This document shows positions 5,857 to 12,444 of a stretch of DNA of 12,980 nt, piece after piece. This DNA comes from JAPLDB01 sp038230515 (GTDB lineage Bacteria > Bacteroidota > Bacteroidia > AKYH767-A > 2013-40CM-41-45): assembly GCA_038230515.1 (NCBI GenBank), contig JBBRND010000060.1, forward strand, positions 1 to 12,980, written 5' to 3'. A program made the position numbers and the translations under genes. The notes below the pieces were generated by a model. The model had not been told where the DNA came from and made no database searches. It was given only the letters and a program-made list of their open reading frames with translations. Within the stretch, counting starts at the first letter, position 1, and every line of letters begins with the position of its first letter.

Positions 5857-5884
5857 CAAAATTAGAAACGAATCCTTATGGCAA
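5857..5884 (-). promoter_or_regulatory. Promoter of the acyl-CoA reductase gene
   Basis: On the minus strand TTG (5884-5882, inside the first ferredoxin codons), 17 bases, then TAATTTTG (5864-5857). It would start near 5850, giving a leader of about 50 nt. Its -7 box lies where the opposing ferredoxin transcript should begin, so the two promoters probably compete. Confidence 0.5.
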
Positions 5885-6225
5885 TCATTATTACTGAAGA
5901 ATGTATCAATTGCGGTGCCTGCGAACCGGAATGCCCTAACAATGCCATTTACGAAGGTGGCGCTGAATGGCGTTTTGGTGACGGCACTACACTGAAAGGC
6001 ATGGTTAAAAAAATGGACGGCACCGAGGTAGATGCTGACGCTGTTCAAACACCTGTATCAATGGATCTCTATTACATAGTTCCTGATAAATGCACCGAGT
6101 GCGTGGGCTTTCATGATGAGCCGCAGTGCGCAAGCGTTTGCCCCGTTGATTGCTGTGTGGACGATCCTGCTTTCCGCGAGAGTAAAGAAGAATTAACCGG
6201 CAAGAAAGAAAAGATGCACTTGTAA
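5878..6225 (+). CDS. 2[4Fe-4S] ferredoxin
   Basis: A 115-residue cytoplasmic electron carrier. The first cluster motif is C9-x2-C12-x2-C15-x3-C19-P (CINCGACEPECP). The second is an expanded form, C72-x2-C75-x8-C84-x3-C88-P, with extra Cys92 and Cys93, as in Alvin-type (Allochromatium vinosum-like) ferredoxins. Between them lies an insert of about 50 residues, longer than in classic clostridial ferredoxins but usual in Bacteroidota homologues. The protein passes single electrons at low potential; the partner enzyme is not shown by the sequence. Divergence from the acyl-CoA reductase with overlapping promoters suggests linked expression, although LuxC-type reductases normally use NADPH. A good promoter precedes it and a terminator follows, so it is transcribed alone. 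Confidence 0.93.
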   Translation: MAIIITEECINCGACEPECPNNAIYEGGAEWRFGDGTTLKGMVKKMDGTEVDADAVQTPVSMDLYYIVPDKCTECVGFHDEPQCASVCPVDCCVDDPAFRESKEELTGKKEKMHL

Positions 6226-6246
6226 GAAATAGAAATATATAATTTT

Positions 6247-6287
6247 AATCCGTTCCTAAGTTTCGGGACGGATTTTTTATTTTTTTA
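6247..6287 (+). terminator. Rho-independent terminator of the ferredoxin gene
   Basis: AATCCGTTCC (6247-6256) pairs with GGGACGGATT (6265-6274), 10 bp with one G-T pair and an 8-base loop, followed by TTTTATTTTTTT. It lies about 20 bases past the stop codon. Confidence 0.9.
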
Positions 6288-6293
6288 CATTAG

Positions 6294-6327
6294 GTCGTAT
6301 AAATATATTATCTTTGTCGTATAAATA
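6294..6327 (+). promoter_or_regulatory. Promoter/operator of the toxin-antitoxin pair
   Basis: A TATCTTTG -7 box (6309-6316) sits between two perfect 12-base direct repeats, GTCGTATAAATA at 6294-6305 and 6316-6327, with 22 bases from start to start (about two helical turns). No good TTTG is seen at -33. The ATG follows only seven bases after the second repeat. Ribbon-helix-helix antitoxins usually repress their own promoter by binding paired repeats, so these are the likely operator sites. Confidence 0.65.
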
Positions 6328-6334
6328 AAAAGTT

Positions 6335-6598
6335 ATGGATGCCAAAATCACTTTAAGTTTTGATCAATCAGTTATTCGAAAGGCAAAAAAGTTTGCTGAT
6401 GAGAATAACATCAGTTTATCTCGGCTCACTGAGTTCCTTTTAGGAAAAGTAACAAGTTCCTCTTACAAGTCCATTGATGATTTCCCTGTGTCGGATTGGA
6501 TAAGCGAAGTTAGCGAGGGTAAGATGGATTATGTCCGCAATTCCCCGGGCAGGAAAGCGATGCGCAAAGAGTACTTACACAAAAGAATGGTGAAGTGA
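6335..6598 (+). CDS. Ribbon-helix-helix antitoxin (DUF6364-like)
   Basis: An 87-residue protein. Residues 1-40 follow the ribbon-helix-helix pattern: a short strand KITLSFDQ, then helix VIRKAKKFADENN, a turn, and helix SLSRLTEFLLGKV. The acidic/aromatic middle (46-60) and basic tail probably wrap the toxin. It matches DUF6364-type antitoxins of Bacteroidota that accompany PIN toxins. Its stop overlaps the toxin start (GTGA, 6595-6598), so the two are translationally coupled. It should neutralise the toxin by direct binding and repress the operon through the direct repeats at 6294-6327. DNA binding is inferred from the family. Confidence 0.8.
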   Translation: MDAKITLSFDQSVIRKAKKFADENNISLSRLTEFLLGKVTSSSYKSIDDFPVSDWISEVSEGKMDYVRNSPGRKAMRKEYLHKRMVK

Positions 6599-7020
6599 AG
6601 ATATTCCTCGATGCCAATGTGCTGGTAACTGTGCTGTGCAATGAGTACCCTCAGTTTCCATTTTGTGCACGCGTGCTGAGTTTGTGCGACAATAAAAGGT
6701 TTGAAGTTTTTACATCACCTCTCTGTCTTGCCATTGCTTTTTATTTTGCAGAGAAGAAGAACGGAAGTTCGATGGCAAAGAAAAAAATCAATTTGCTGGC
6801 GCAGAAAATCCTAGTGACGACTCTTGACGGACGATCCGTATCAAAAACAATCGCCAATAAATCCATAAATGATTTTGAAGACGGGCTTGAATACTATTCC
6901 GCACTTCAAAGCAAATGCAAGTGTATCATTACAGATGATCAGGATGATTTTTATTTTTCTGAAATTGAGATCCTGAGTGCGGAGAATTTTCTATTAAATT
7001 ATTCCACAAAAAATAAGTAA
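6595..7020 (+). CDS. PIN-domain toxin (VapC-like ribonuclease)
   Basis: A 141-residue PIN-domain protein, the size usual for toxins of this class. Conserved acidic residues are Asp6 in FLDANVLV, Glu53 or a nearby acid in the second helix region, Asp93/Asp96 in INDFEDGLEYYSA, and Asp114/Asp115 and Asp117 in IITDDQDDFYF; together these would hold the catalytic magnesium. PIN toxins cut tRNA or other RNA and stop growth; the target here cannot be read from sequence. Translation most likely starts at GTG 6595, overlapping the antitoxin stop by four bases; no ATG lies early enough to keep Asp6. All key residues appear intact, so the toxin is probably active. It runs convergently toward miaE, 20 bases away. 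Confidence 0.85.
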   Translation: MKIFLDANVLVTVLCNEYPQFPFCARVLSLCDNKRFEVFTSPLCLAIAFYFAEKKNGSSMAKKKINLLAQKILVTTLDGRSVSKTIANKSINDFEDGLEYYSALQSKCKCIITDDQDDFYFSEIEILSAENFLLNYSTKNK

Positions 7021-7040
7021 AGCGCTTGCTGTTAAGTACC

Positions 7041-7625
7041 CTAATGTAGCGCTGCCCTCAGTGAAAGCGCAGCGCAAATTCGTCCCTCTGCCTCATTCAA
7101 TTCGTGTAACCGTTTGTAAACTTCTTTCTCCGGATAATATTCAAGAGCCATCTTCACAAAAATATTCCCGTGCTTGGCTTCAGTAGTCCAAAGCATTTTG
7201 TAAAAATTTTTCAGTTCACCTTCTTCCAATGCTTCCGCAACCAATCGAAACCGTTCGGTACCTCTGCACTCAATAATCGAGGCCATTAGGAATCTGTCAA
7301 GTAACCTTTGTTCAGGTGATGAGCGTGAGCAGTCGAGCAATTGTTTGATGTATATATCCTGCTTCATTTCCTGTTGCAACGGCACTCCGCGTTGCTCCAT
7401 AATGAGATATACTTGCTGAAAATGTTCAAGTTCTTCAATAGCAGTTTCAATGAGTTCTGGAATTATTTTTACTTTGTCAGGGCATTTTGCAACAAAGCTC
7501 ATAGCCATTGATGATGCCTTTCGCTCGCAGTCGGCATGATCCTGAAGAAAAGAATCGAAGTCCTTCATTACGGTTTGAGTCCATTCAGAAGGAGTGTTGT
7601 ACGATAAGTCTAGAGATAATTTCAT
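7041..7625 (-). CDS. miaE: tRNA-(ms2io6A)-hydroxylase-type diiron protein, MiaE
   Basis: A 194-residue ferritin-like protein, full length for the family. MiaE is a diiron monooxygenase that hydroxylates the isopentenyl side chain of 2-methylthio-N6-isopentenyladenosine at position 37 of tRNAs reading U-starting codons. The metal ligands are visible: Glu34 (CERKAS), Glu65-x2-His68 (EELEHF), Glu119 (IIECRGTERF) and Glu149-x2-His152 (TEAKHG). The N-terminus LSYNTPSEW is typical of the family. It is transcribed away from the glycosyltransferase gene, across a 29-bp gap, with a -7 box TAAATTTG at 7655-7648. No other tRNA-modification genes are in the window. Confidence 0.92.
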   Translation of the reverse strand: MKLSLDLSYNTPSEWTQTVMKDFDSFLQDHADCERKASSMAMSFVAKCPDKVKIIPELIETAIEELEHFQQVYLIMEQRGVPLQQEMKQDIYIKQLLDCSRSSPEQRLLDRFLMASIIECRGTERFRLVAEALEEGELKNFYKMLWTTEAKHGNIFVKMALEYYPEKEVYKRLHELNEAEGRICAALSLRAALH

Positions 7626-7647
7626 ATTATGAATAATGAACAGGTTG

Positions 7648-7655
7648 CAAATTTA
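7648..7655 (-). promoter_or_regulatory. miaE: Likely -7 box of miaE
   Basis: On the minus strand TAAATTTG fits TAnnTTTG. It lies 22 bases before the miaE ATG and shares its last base with the A of the neighbouring glycosyltransferase start codon. No good TTTG is seen at -33, so the call rests on the -7 box alone. Confidence 0.4.
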
Positions 7656-8896
7656 TGAATCACACGATCATGAACTATTTTGAAAAACATCTATTCTCAA
7701 AACTACAATTAAGTGAAGTCCCATCAAAGGATTTAGGAATCATTGTTACCATTCCGTGCTTCAATGAACCTGAACTTATCCGCACTCTTCAGTCTCTTGA
7801 ATCATGTGATGCAACTCATTGTGAGGTGGAAGTAATTATTCATATCAACTCATCAGAAAATTCTTCAACTGAAATTATTGAACAGAATAACAAGACAATT
7901 AATGAATTCAGTTTGTGGAATAAAAACAAAACCAGAAAATATTTTCTCCTCCACTCTCCCACTCTACCTCATAAACATGCCGGAGTTGGGCTCGCAAGAA
8001 AGATTGCAATGGATGAAGCAGCATCTCGATTCTCACTAACTGGAAATGAAAAAGGAATCATCGTATGTATTGATGCAGATTGTATCGTTGAGAAAAATTA
8101 TCTTGTAGAACTTGAAAAACACTTTCAGGAGAATTCGGGTAGTATAGGCTGCTCTATTAATTTCGCTCATCCGCTTGAAGGAAATGAATTTGATAAAACC
8201 ATTTATTCTTCAATAATCAACTACGAACTTTTTCTCCGCTATTACATTCTCTCGCTGAAGTGGAGTGGCTTTCCTTATTCATTTCATACCATTGGCTCAT
8301 CAATGGCTGTAATGGCAAATGCTTACACAAAGCAAGGTGGAATGAATCGTAGAAAAGCCGGAGAAGATTTTTATTTTCTGCATAAACTTTTTCCATTAGG
8401 TAAATTTACCACACTAAACTCAACATGGGTAACTCCTTCTCCGCGAGTTTCGAATCGAGTCCCGTTCGGAACGGGGGCAGATATTTCAAAACAACTTCTC
8501 AGAAAAACCGAAACTTATCTCAGTTATAATTTTCAAACCTTCATTGATCTGAAGAACTTCTTTATACTTCTGCCCTCCATATATTCATCAACACCAATTC
8601 AAGATTCAATTCCACCTTCCATGAAAGAATTTTTATTAAGGGAAAGTTTTGGAGAGACGATTGAAGAAATCAAAAGCAATACCTCAAACGAGGAGACATT
8701 CTTAAAAAGATTTTTCAGTTGGTTTCACGGTTTCAAAGTTCTTAAGTTCGTTCACTTTGCGCGAGAACACTTTTATCCGAATCAGGAAATAACAATGGCA
8801 GTTTCTCTTCTTCTTCAATCAATGAAACAGGAAAAGATTGTAAATGGAAAGAAGGAAATACTCTTGCAGCTACGAAAGATTGAAAAAGAAAATTGA
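7655..8896 (+). CDS. Family 2-type glycosyltransferase
   Basis: A 413-residue GT-A fold glycosyltransferase. The nucleotide-sugar domain starts at about residue 28 (IIVTIPCFNEPELIRTLQSL, with the P-x-F-N-E mark); the metal-binding DxD is Asp140-Ala-Asp142 in IVCIDADC; GEDFYFLHKL (236-245) holds the likely catalytic acid. A conserved-looking FGTGADI follows at 271-277. The last 120 residues are helical and charged; no transmembrane segments are evident, so it is probably cytoplasmic or peripheral. Donor and acceptor are unknown. ATG 7655 gives the full frame, but ATG 7670 (MNYFEKHLF) is an equally credible start and would clear the miaE -7 box. It is not in an evident sugar operon, and the tRNA promoter begins four bases after its stop. 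Confidence 0.82.
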   Translation: MNHTIMNYFEKHLFSKLQLSEVPSKDLGIIVTIPCFNEPELIRTLQSLESCDATHCEVEVIIHINSSENSSTEIIEQNNKTINEFSLWNKNKTRKYFLLHSPTLPHKHAGVGLARKIAMDEAASRFSLTGNEKGIIVCIDADCIVEKNYLVELEKHFQENSGSIGCSINFAHPLEGNEFDKTIYSSIINYELFLRYYILSLKWSGFPYSFHTIGSSMAVMANAYTKQGGMNRRKAGEDFYFLHKLFPLGKFTTLNSTWVTPSPRVSNRVPFGTGADISKQLLRKTETYLSYNFQTFIDLKNFFILLPSIYSSTPIQDSIPPSMKEFLLRESFGETIEEIKSNTSNEETFLKRFFSWFHGFKVLKFVHFAREHFYPNQEITMAVSLLLQSMKQEKIVNGKKEILLQLRKIEKEN

Positions 8897-8899
8897 ATC

Positions 8900-8929
8900 T
8901 TTGTCGGTAACAAAATTTTTCTACTTTTG
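8900..8929 (+). promoter_or_regulatory. Promoter of the tRNA-Asp gene
   Basis: TTTG (8900-8903), 18 bases, then TACTTTTG (8922-8929): both elements match the Bacteroidota consensus, with the same spacing as at the ferredoxin gene. Transcription would start near 8936, about 16 bases before the mature tRNA. Confidence 0.75.
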
Positions 8930-8951
8930 CGCTCCCAAATTCTAGAAAAAC

Positions 8952-9025
8952 GGTTCGGTAGTTCAGCTGGTTAGAATACATGCCTGTCACGCATGGGGTC
9001 GCGGGTTCGAGTCCCGTCCGGACCG
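8952..9025 (+). tRNA. tRNA-Asp (GUC)
   Basis: A complete 74-nt cloverleaf. The acceptor stem is GGTTCGG (8952-8958) with CCGGACC (9018-9024), one G-T pair; the anticodon stem CATGC/GCATG encloses loop CTGTCAC with anticodon GTC at 8986-8988; the T arm is GCGGG-TTCGAGT-CCCGT (9001-9017). The discriminator base is G, the identity base of tRNA-Asp. CCA is not encoded and must be added later. Confidence 0.97.
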
Positions 9026-9034
9026 CTCTCAATG

Positions 9035-9078
9035 ATCAAAAGCCCTTGCAAGTGAATAACTTGCGGGGCTTTTGATTT
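9035..9078 (+). terminator. Long hairpin, likely terminator of tRNA-Asp
   Basis: ATCAAAAGCCC (9035-9045) pairs with GGGCTTTTGAT (9066-9076), and an inner GCAAGT/ACTTGC stem (9048-9053, 9059-9064) continues it after a small bulge. The T residues are mostly within the stem, so it may act as terminator and as a stop for 3' trimming. Confidence 0.75.
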
Positions 9079-9250
9079 AAGAGTCACAACATGGGTACAA
9101 CATTTAAAATGTTTGTTATGCCAAAGTGGGCATTATGGGTGTTATGGGCAAATGAATGACTATTTATTCCCCTCAGGTGCTAGACAAAAGATGAAAACAG
9201 CTTTACAAGTCCTACACGAATTGAATAAATTTACGAAGAAATAATCTAGA
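9079..9250 (+). other. Spacer after tRNA-Asp with two very short reading frames
   Basis: Two short frames are visible. One starts at 9091 and reads MGTTFKMFVMPKW before stopping at 9159. A second, 30 codons (9152-9244), ends in HELNKFTKK just ahead of the SDR gene. Both read like protein, but neither is long enough to call. They may be debris of an element that had inserted at the tRNA 3' end, or chance. No repeat of the tRNA end was found. Confidence 0.3.
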
Positions 9251-10036
9251 ATGCCATACGCTTTAATAACAGGTGCAAGTAAAGGAATAGGCAAAGCAAT
9301 TGCCTTCGAACTCGCAAAACATGGGCATGATTTATTGTTGGTCTCTCGCTCAGAACAACTGCTTGCTGAAGCTGCTGTCGAATTGAGAAAAAAGTATTCT
9401 GTCAACGTAAATTATTTTGTTCTTGATCTTTCTCAGCGTGATTGCGGAAAAACTTTATCTGATTGGTGCATCAAAGAAAATTTTGCAGTCGGGATTCTTG
9501 TAAGCAATGCAGGATATGCTCTGTGGGATTTTTTCGAGACTCTCAAGCTCGAAGATCAGCTCAACATGATGAACCTGAACATGGGCGCAATGGTGGAGCT
9601 TGCTCATTATTTTATTCCGCTCCTAAAGAAAAATAACCCTGCCTTTCTTCTAAATGTTTCAAGCACTACCTCTTTTCAGGCAGTGCCGACTATGAGTGTG
9701 TACGCAGCAACGAAAGCATTTGTGCTCACTTTTACCCGCGGGCTTCAATATGAGTTGCTCGATTCAACTGTGAAAGTAAGCTGCCTTATTCCGGGAACAA
9801 CCGATTCTGATTTTATGAACCGCGCAAACATGGATGCTTTAAAGGACTTCGCTGCAAAATTCTCGATGCCTCCCGAAGAAGTTGCGCGCATTGCAGTTAA
9901 AGGGATGTTCAAAGGGCAGCTTGAAATTATTCCCGGCTTTTCCAATATCGCTTCAGCTGTGGGAACCAAGTTTCTTCCAAAGCGTGTTGCAGAAAAAATT
10001 GCAGCAGGTATTTACCTGAAGAGAAAATTGAAGTAG
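9251..10036 (+). CDS. Short-chain dehydrogenase/reductase (classical SDR)
   Basis: A 261-residue NAD(P)-dependent oxidoreductase. The Rossmann start has TGASKGIG (7-14); SNAG at 85-88; the catalytic set is Asn110, Ser138, Tyr151 and Lys155 (Y-x-x-x-K in VYAATKAFV). PG at 181-182 opens the substrate side. The stretch LLLVSRSEQLL, with Arg33 after the second strand, suggests NADPH preference. The closest general type is the 'YqjQ/DltE-like' SDR of unknown substrate that acts on lipids or ketones. The basic C-terminal end (KRVAEKIAAGIYLKRKLK) could lie near membrane lipid. ATG 9251 is required by the conserved N-terminus. It may be co-transcribed with the glycosyltransferase 112 bases downstream, but that spacing is wide. 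Confidence 0.88.
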   Translation: MPYALITGASKGIGKAIAFELAKHGHDLLLVSRSEQLLAEAAVELRKKYSVNVNYFVLDLSQRDCGKTLSDWCIKENFAVGILVSNAGYALWDFFETLKLEDQLNMMNLNMGAMVELAHYFIPLLKKNNPAFLLNVSSTTSFQAVPTMSVYAATKAFVLTFTRGLQYELLDSTVKVSCLIPGTTDSDFMNRANMDALKDFAAKFSMPPEEVARIAVKGMFKGQLEIIPGFSNIASAVGTKFLPKRVAEKIAAGIYLKRKLK

Positions 10037-10148
10037 TTATTTTTATTAAATAATTTCCGGAAGATCTTTCGTGAATTATAATGCTCGCTGGCACATTTTT
10101 TTTAGCTATTACGAAATCCAACAATTACCTTCCAAAAAATTATTTCCA

Positions 10149-12413
10149 ATGAAAATTGCTTTTATAGCTACCTATCCGCCTGAACAGTGCGGAATAGCCA
10201 CATTCACTCAAAACCTCCTCACCGCAGTAAGGAAAAACCTTTCTGCTGATGAGGACTCCACCATCAATGTAATCGCCATTCAGAAAGATGAGCCGCTTGA
10301 ATACCCCGATGAAGTTACTTTCACCATCAGGCAGAACGTGACGGACGATTACACAAAAGCAGCCGACTTCATCAATTCCACGGGCTTCGACATTTGCATC
10401 ATTGAGCATGAGTATGGTATCTTCGGTGGAGATTCAGGTGTGTACATCCTTGCATTAGCTAACCGCCTTGCCATTCCTTTTATTTTAGCTCCGCATACTG
10501 TTCTCAAGAAACCTTCTGTTCAGCAGCGCTCCATCATGCAGTCGCTGGCAGAAGCGGGAGAACAGGTTGTGGTTATGAGTAATAAAGCGAGGCAGTTTCT
10601 CCGCGATATTTATTCAATCCCTGCCGATAAAATCTCCATCATCGAACATGGTGTTCCTCAAAAAATTTCTGTTGTCAAGGAAAATATTTTATGCGATGAA
10701 AATCTGAAAGGGAAACAAATGCTCATGACCTTCGGTTTGCTCGGACGAAATAAAGGAATCGAAACTGTTATTCGTGCATTGCCCGAAGTAGTAGCAAAAC
10801 ATCCAAACGTAATTTATCTCGTGCAGGGAAACACACATCCGAACGTAGTCCGTCACGAAGGAGAATCCTATCGCGATTCGCTTATTGCTCTTGCTGAAGA
10901 ATTAGGTGTGGCAGATCACGTTCACTTCCGCAAAGGATTTATGAGTGAAGAAAAATTATTCGAGCTTCTTCACCTCGTTGATATCTACATCACCCCTTAT
11001 CTCCACGAAGAACAAATCACTAGCGGAACTCTATCTTATGCAATAGGTGCAGGTGCAGCCGTGCTTTCAACACCTTACTGGCATGCTCAGGAATTGCTGG
11101 CTGACAACCGCGGATGGCTTTTCAATTTCCATGATCACTCTCAGCTTGCTGACATGCTCAACAGTCTTCTCGATCATCCTGAAGTTGCCAATCAGCTTCG
11201 CGCGAATGCTACCAGCTATGCACATCACCTTCGCTGGATGAACACGGGCAAGCGATACCTACAACTTCTGGAAAACATTCTGAAGAAAAATCAATCCACC
11301 GTACACATACACACCGTGCCTCATTTCGCTGAGCCCGGCTTAAGGCACATCATCAAGCTTACTGATAACATCGGCATCTATCAACATGCTGTGTTCGGTC
11401 TGCCTAATTACCATGAAGGTTATTGCCTAGATGACAACTCCCGCGCACTGCTTGCCATGACTCTTGCTGCACAACATGGGTTCGAAAACGAAACCACACC
11501 TCTTGCTAATGTCTATCTCTCCTTCATCCATTTCATGCAGCAGCCGAACGGTTGGTTCCACAACTTTCTCTCTTTCGACCGAAGAATAACGGATGATGAA
11601 TGTTCAGAAGATGCTTATGGGCGCACGATGTGGGCACTCGGGCAATTGATCTCCGCGAATACTTTCTCCGCGCTGCAATCTCCTGCTGAAGAAATATTTC
11701 TGCGGGCACTTCATCATGCCGGGCATCTGCAACACATCCGCGGCATGGCAAATACGCTGATCGGCATCAAACATTTTCTCGATAAATACCCGTTTCATAA
11801 CGAAGCCCATTCACTACTGCTCGCCCTCACACGCAAAATGACGGAGCAATACCGCGCGCAAAGCAACGGCTCATGGAACTGGTTTGCACCTACGCTCACG
11901 TATGATAACGGCATACTTCCCCTTGCACTCTTTCATGCCAGCAGCATTACAGGCGATGAAGAAACTGCGCACATTGCCGAAGAAGCCACTGCCTTTCTTG
12001 AGCATGCACTGATGAGCAATGGCTACCTCTCGCTTGTAGGAAGCAATGGCTGGTACACACAGGGGGGCACTAAATCTTCATACCCGCAGCAAGCTATAGA
12101 TGCCATGAGCATGGTGCTGCTCTTCAGCGCCTGCTGGGAGTACACGGGCAATGCGCACTTCAGGGAATGCATGCTTCGCTGCTACCGCTGGTTCTTTTTT
12201 GAAAACGATCTAGGCATTTCTCTTTATGACCGCAACACGCAGGGCTGTTGTGACGGGCTTGAGGATTACGGCATCAACCGGAACCAGGGCGCGGAAAGCA
12301 CGCTTGCGGTCTTTATCTCGCATTATGAAATACGCAATGCGATTGAGGATGAAGAGATAGATATGGAAAAAAAGCTGGAACAGAAGAAGGAAGGTGATTT
12401 GAGAGACCACTAA
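10149..12413 (+). CDS. GT4-type glycosyltransferase fused to a large C-terminal helical domain
   Basis: A 754-residue, two-part protein. Residues 1-380 are a GT-B glycosyltransferase of the GT4 type: IATYPPEQCGIATFTQNLL (6-24), HEYGIFGG (87-94), GLLGRNKGIETVI (196-208, donor-side loop) and EEQITSGTLSYAIGAG (287-302), the sugar-nucleotide acidic motif. Residues about 390-735 form a second domain rich in Trp, His and short helices, with DDNSRALLAM (428-437), SEDAYGRTMWALG (486-498), YTQGGTKSSYPQQAIDAMSM (636-655) and NQGAEST (712-718). The pattern suggests an (alpha/alpha) barrel like glycosidases or epimerases (inference). Fusions of this kind are known in Bacteroidota near mannoside-phosphorylase-like genes; none is visible here. 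ATG 10149 was chosen over the upstream GTG 10071 because the conserved fold begins right at MKIAFIATYP. Confidence 0.85.
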   Translation: MKIAFIATYPPEQCGIATFTQNLLTAVRKNLSADEDSTINVIAIQKDEPLEYPDEVTFTIRQNVTDDYTKAADFINSTGFDICIIEHEYGIFGGDSGVYILALANRLAIPFILAPHTVLKKPSVQQRSIMQSLAEAGEQVVVMSNKARQFLRDIYSIPADKISIIEHGVPQKISVVKENILCDENLKGKQMLMTFGLLGRNKGIETVIRALPEVVAKHPNVIYLVQGNTHPNVVRHEGESYRDSLIALAEELGVADHVHFRKGFMSEEKLFELLHLVDIYITPYLHEEQITSGTLSYAIGAGAAVLSTPYWHAQELLADNRGWLFNFHDHSQLADMLNSLLDHPEVANQLRANATSYAHHLRWMNTGKRYLQLLENILKKNQSTVHIHTVPHFAEPGLRHIIKLTDNIGIYQHAVFGLPNYHEGYCLDDNSRALLAMTLAAQHGFENETTPLANVYLSFIHFMQQPNGWFHNFLSFDRRITDDECSEDAYGRTMWALGQLISANTFSALQSPAEEIFLRALHHAGHLQHIRGMANTLIGIKHFLDKYPFHNEAHSLLLALTRKMTEQYRAQSNGSWNWFAPTLTYDNGILPLALFHASSITGDEETAHIAEEATAFLEHALMSNGYLSLVGSNGWYTQGGTKSSYPQQAIDAMSMVLLFSACWEYTGNAHFRECMLRCYRWFFFENDLGISLYDRNTQGCCDGLEDYGINRNQGAESTLAVFISHYEIRNAIEDEEIDMEKKLEQKKEGDLRDH

Positions 12414-12444
12414 AAGTGGTAAAATTGGCTCAAAATGCGTGTTG
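12414..12444. other. Short spacer between glycosyltransferase and repeat array 2
   Basis: Thirty-one bases without a hairpin or T-run; no terminator for the glycosyltransferase is visible before the array begins. The last 21 bases weakly follow the array phase (GTGT matches at unit positions 16-19). Confidence 0.4.

Noticed and set aside
4753..6048. 431-codon version of the acyl-CoA reductase
   Set aside because: The extra 83 residues are the antisense of the ferredoxin gene and of the shared promoter region, and do not look like a LuxC N-terminus.
7021..7053. Two AGCGCT palindromes between the toxin and miaE stop codons
   Set aside because: They could pair as a 6-bp stem, but the loop is 21 bases and no T-run follows, so it is not a convincing terminator.
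10071..10148. GTG start 26 codons upstream for the GT4 protein
   Set aside because: The added residues are not conserved-looking, and the GT-B fold begins at the ATG at 10149.
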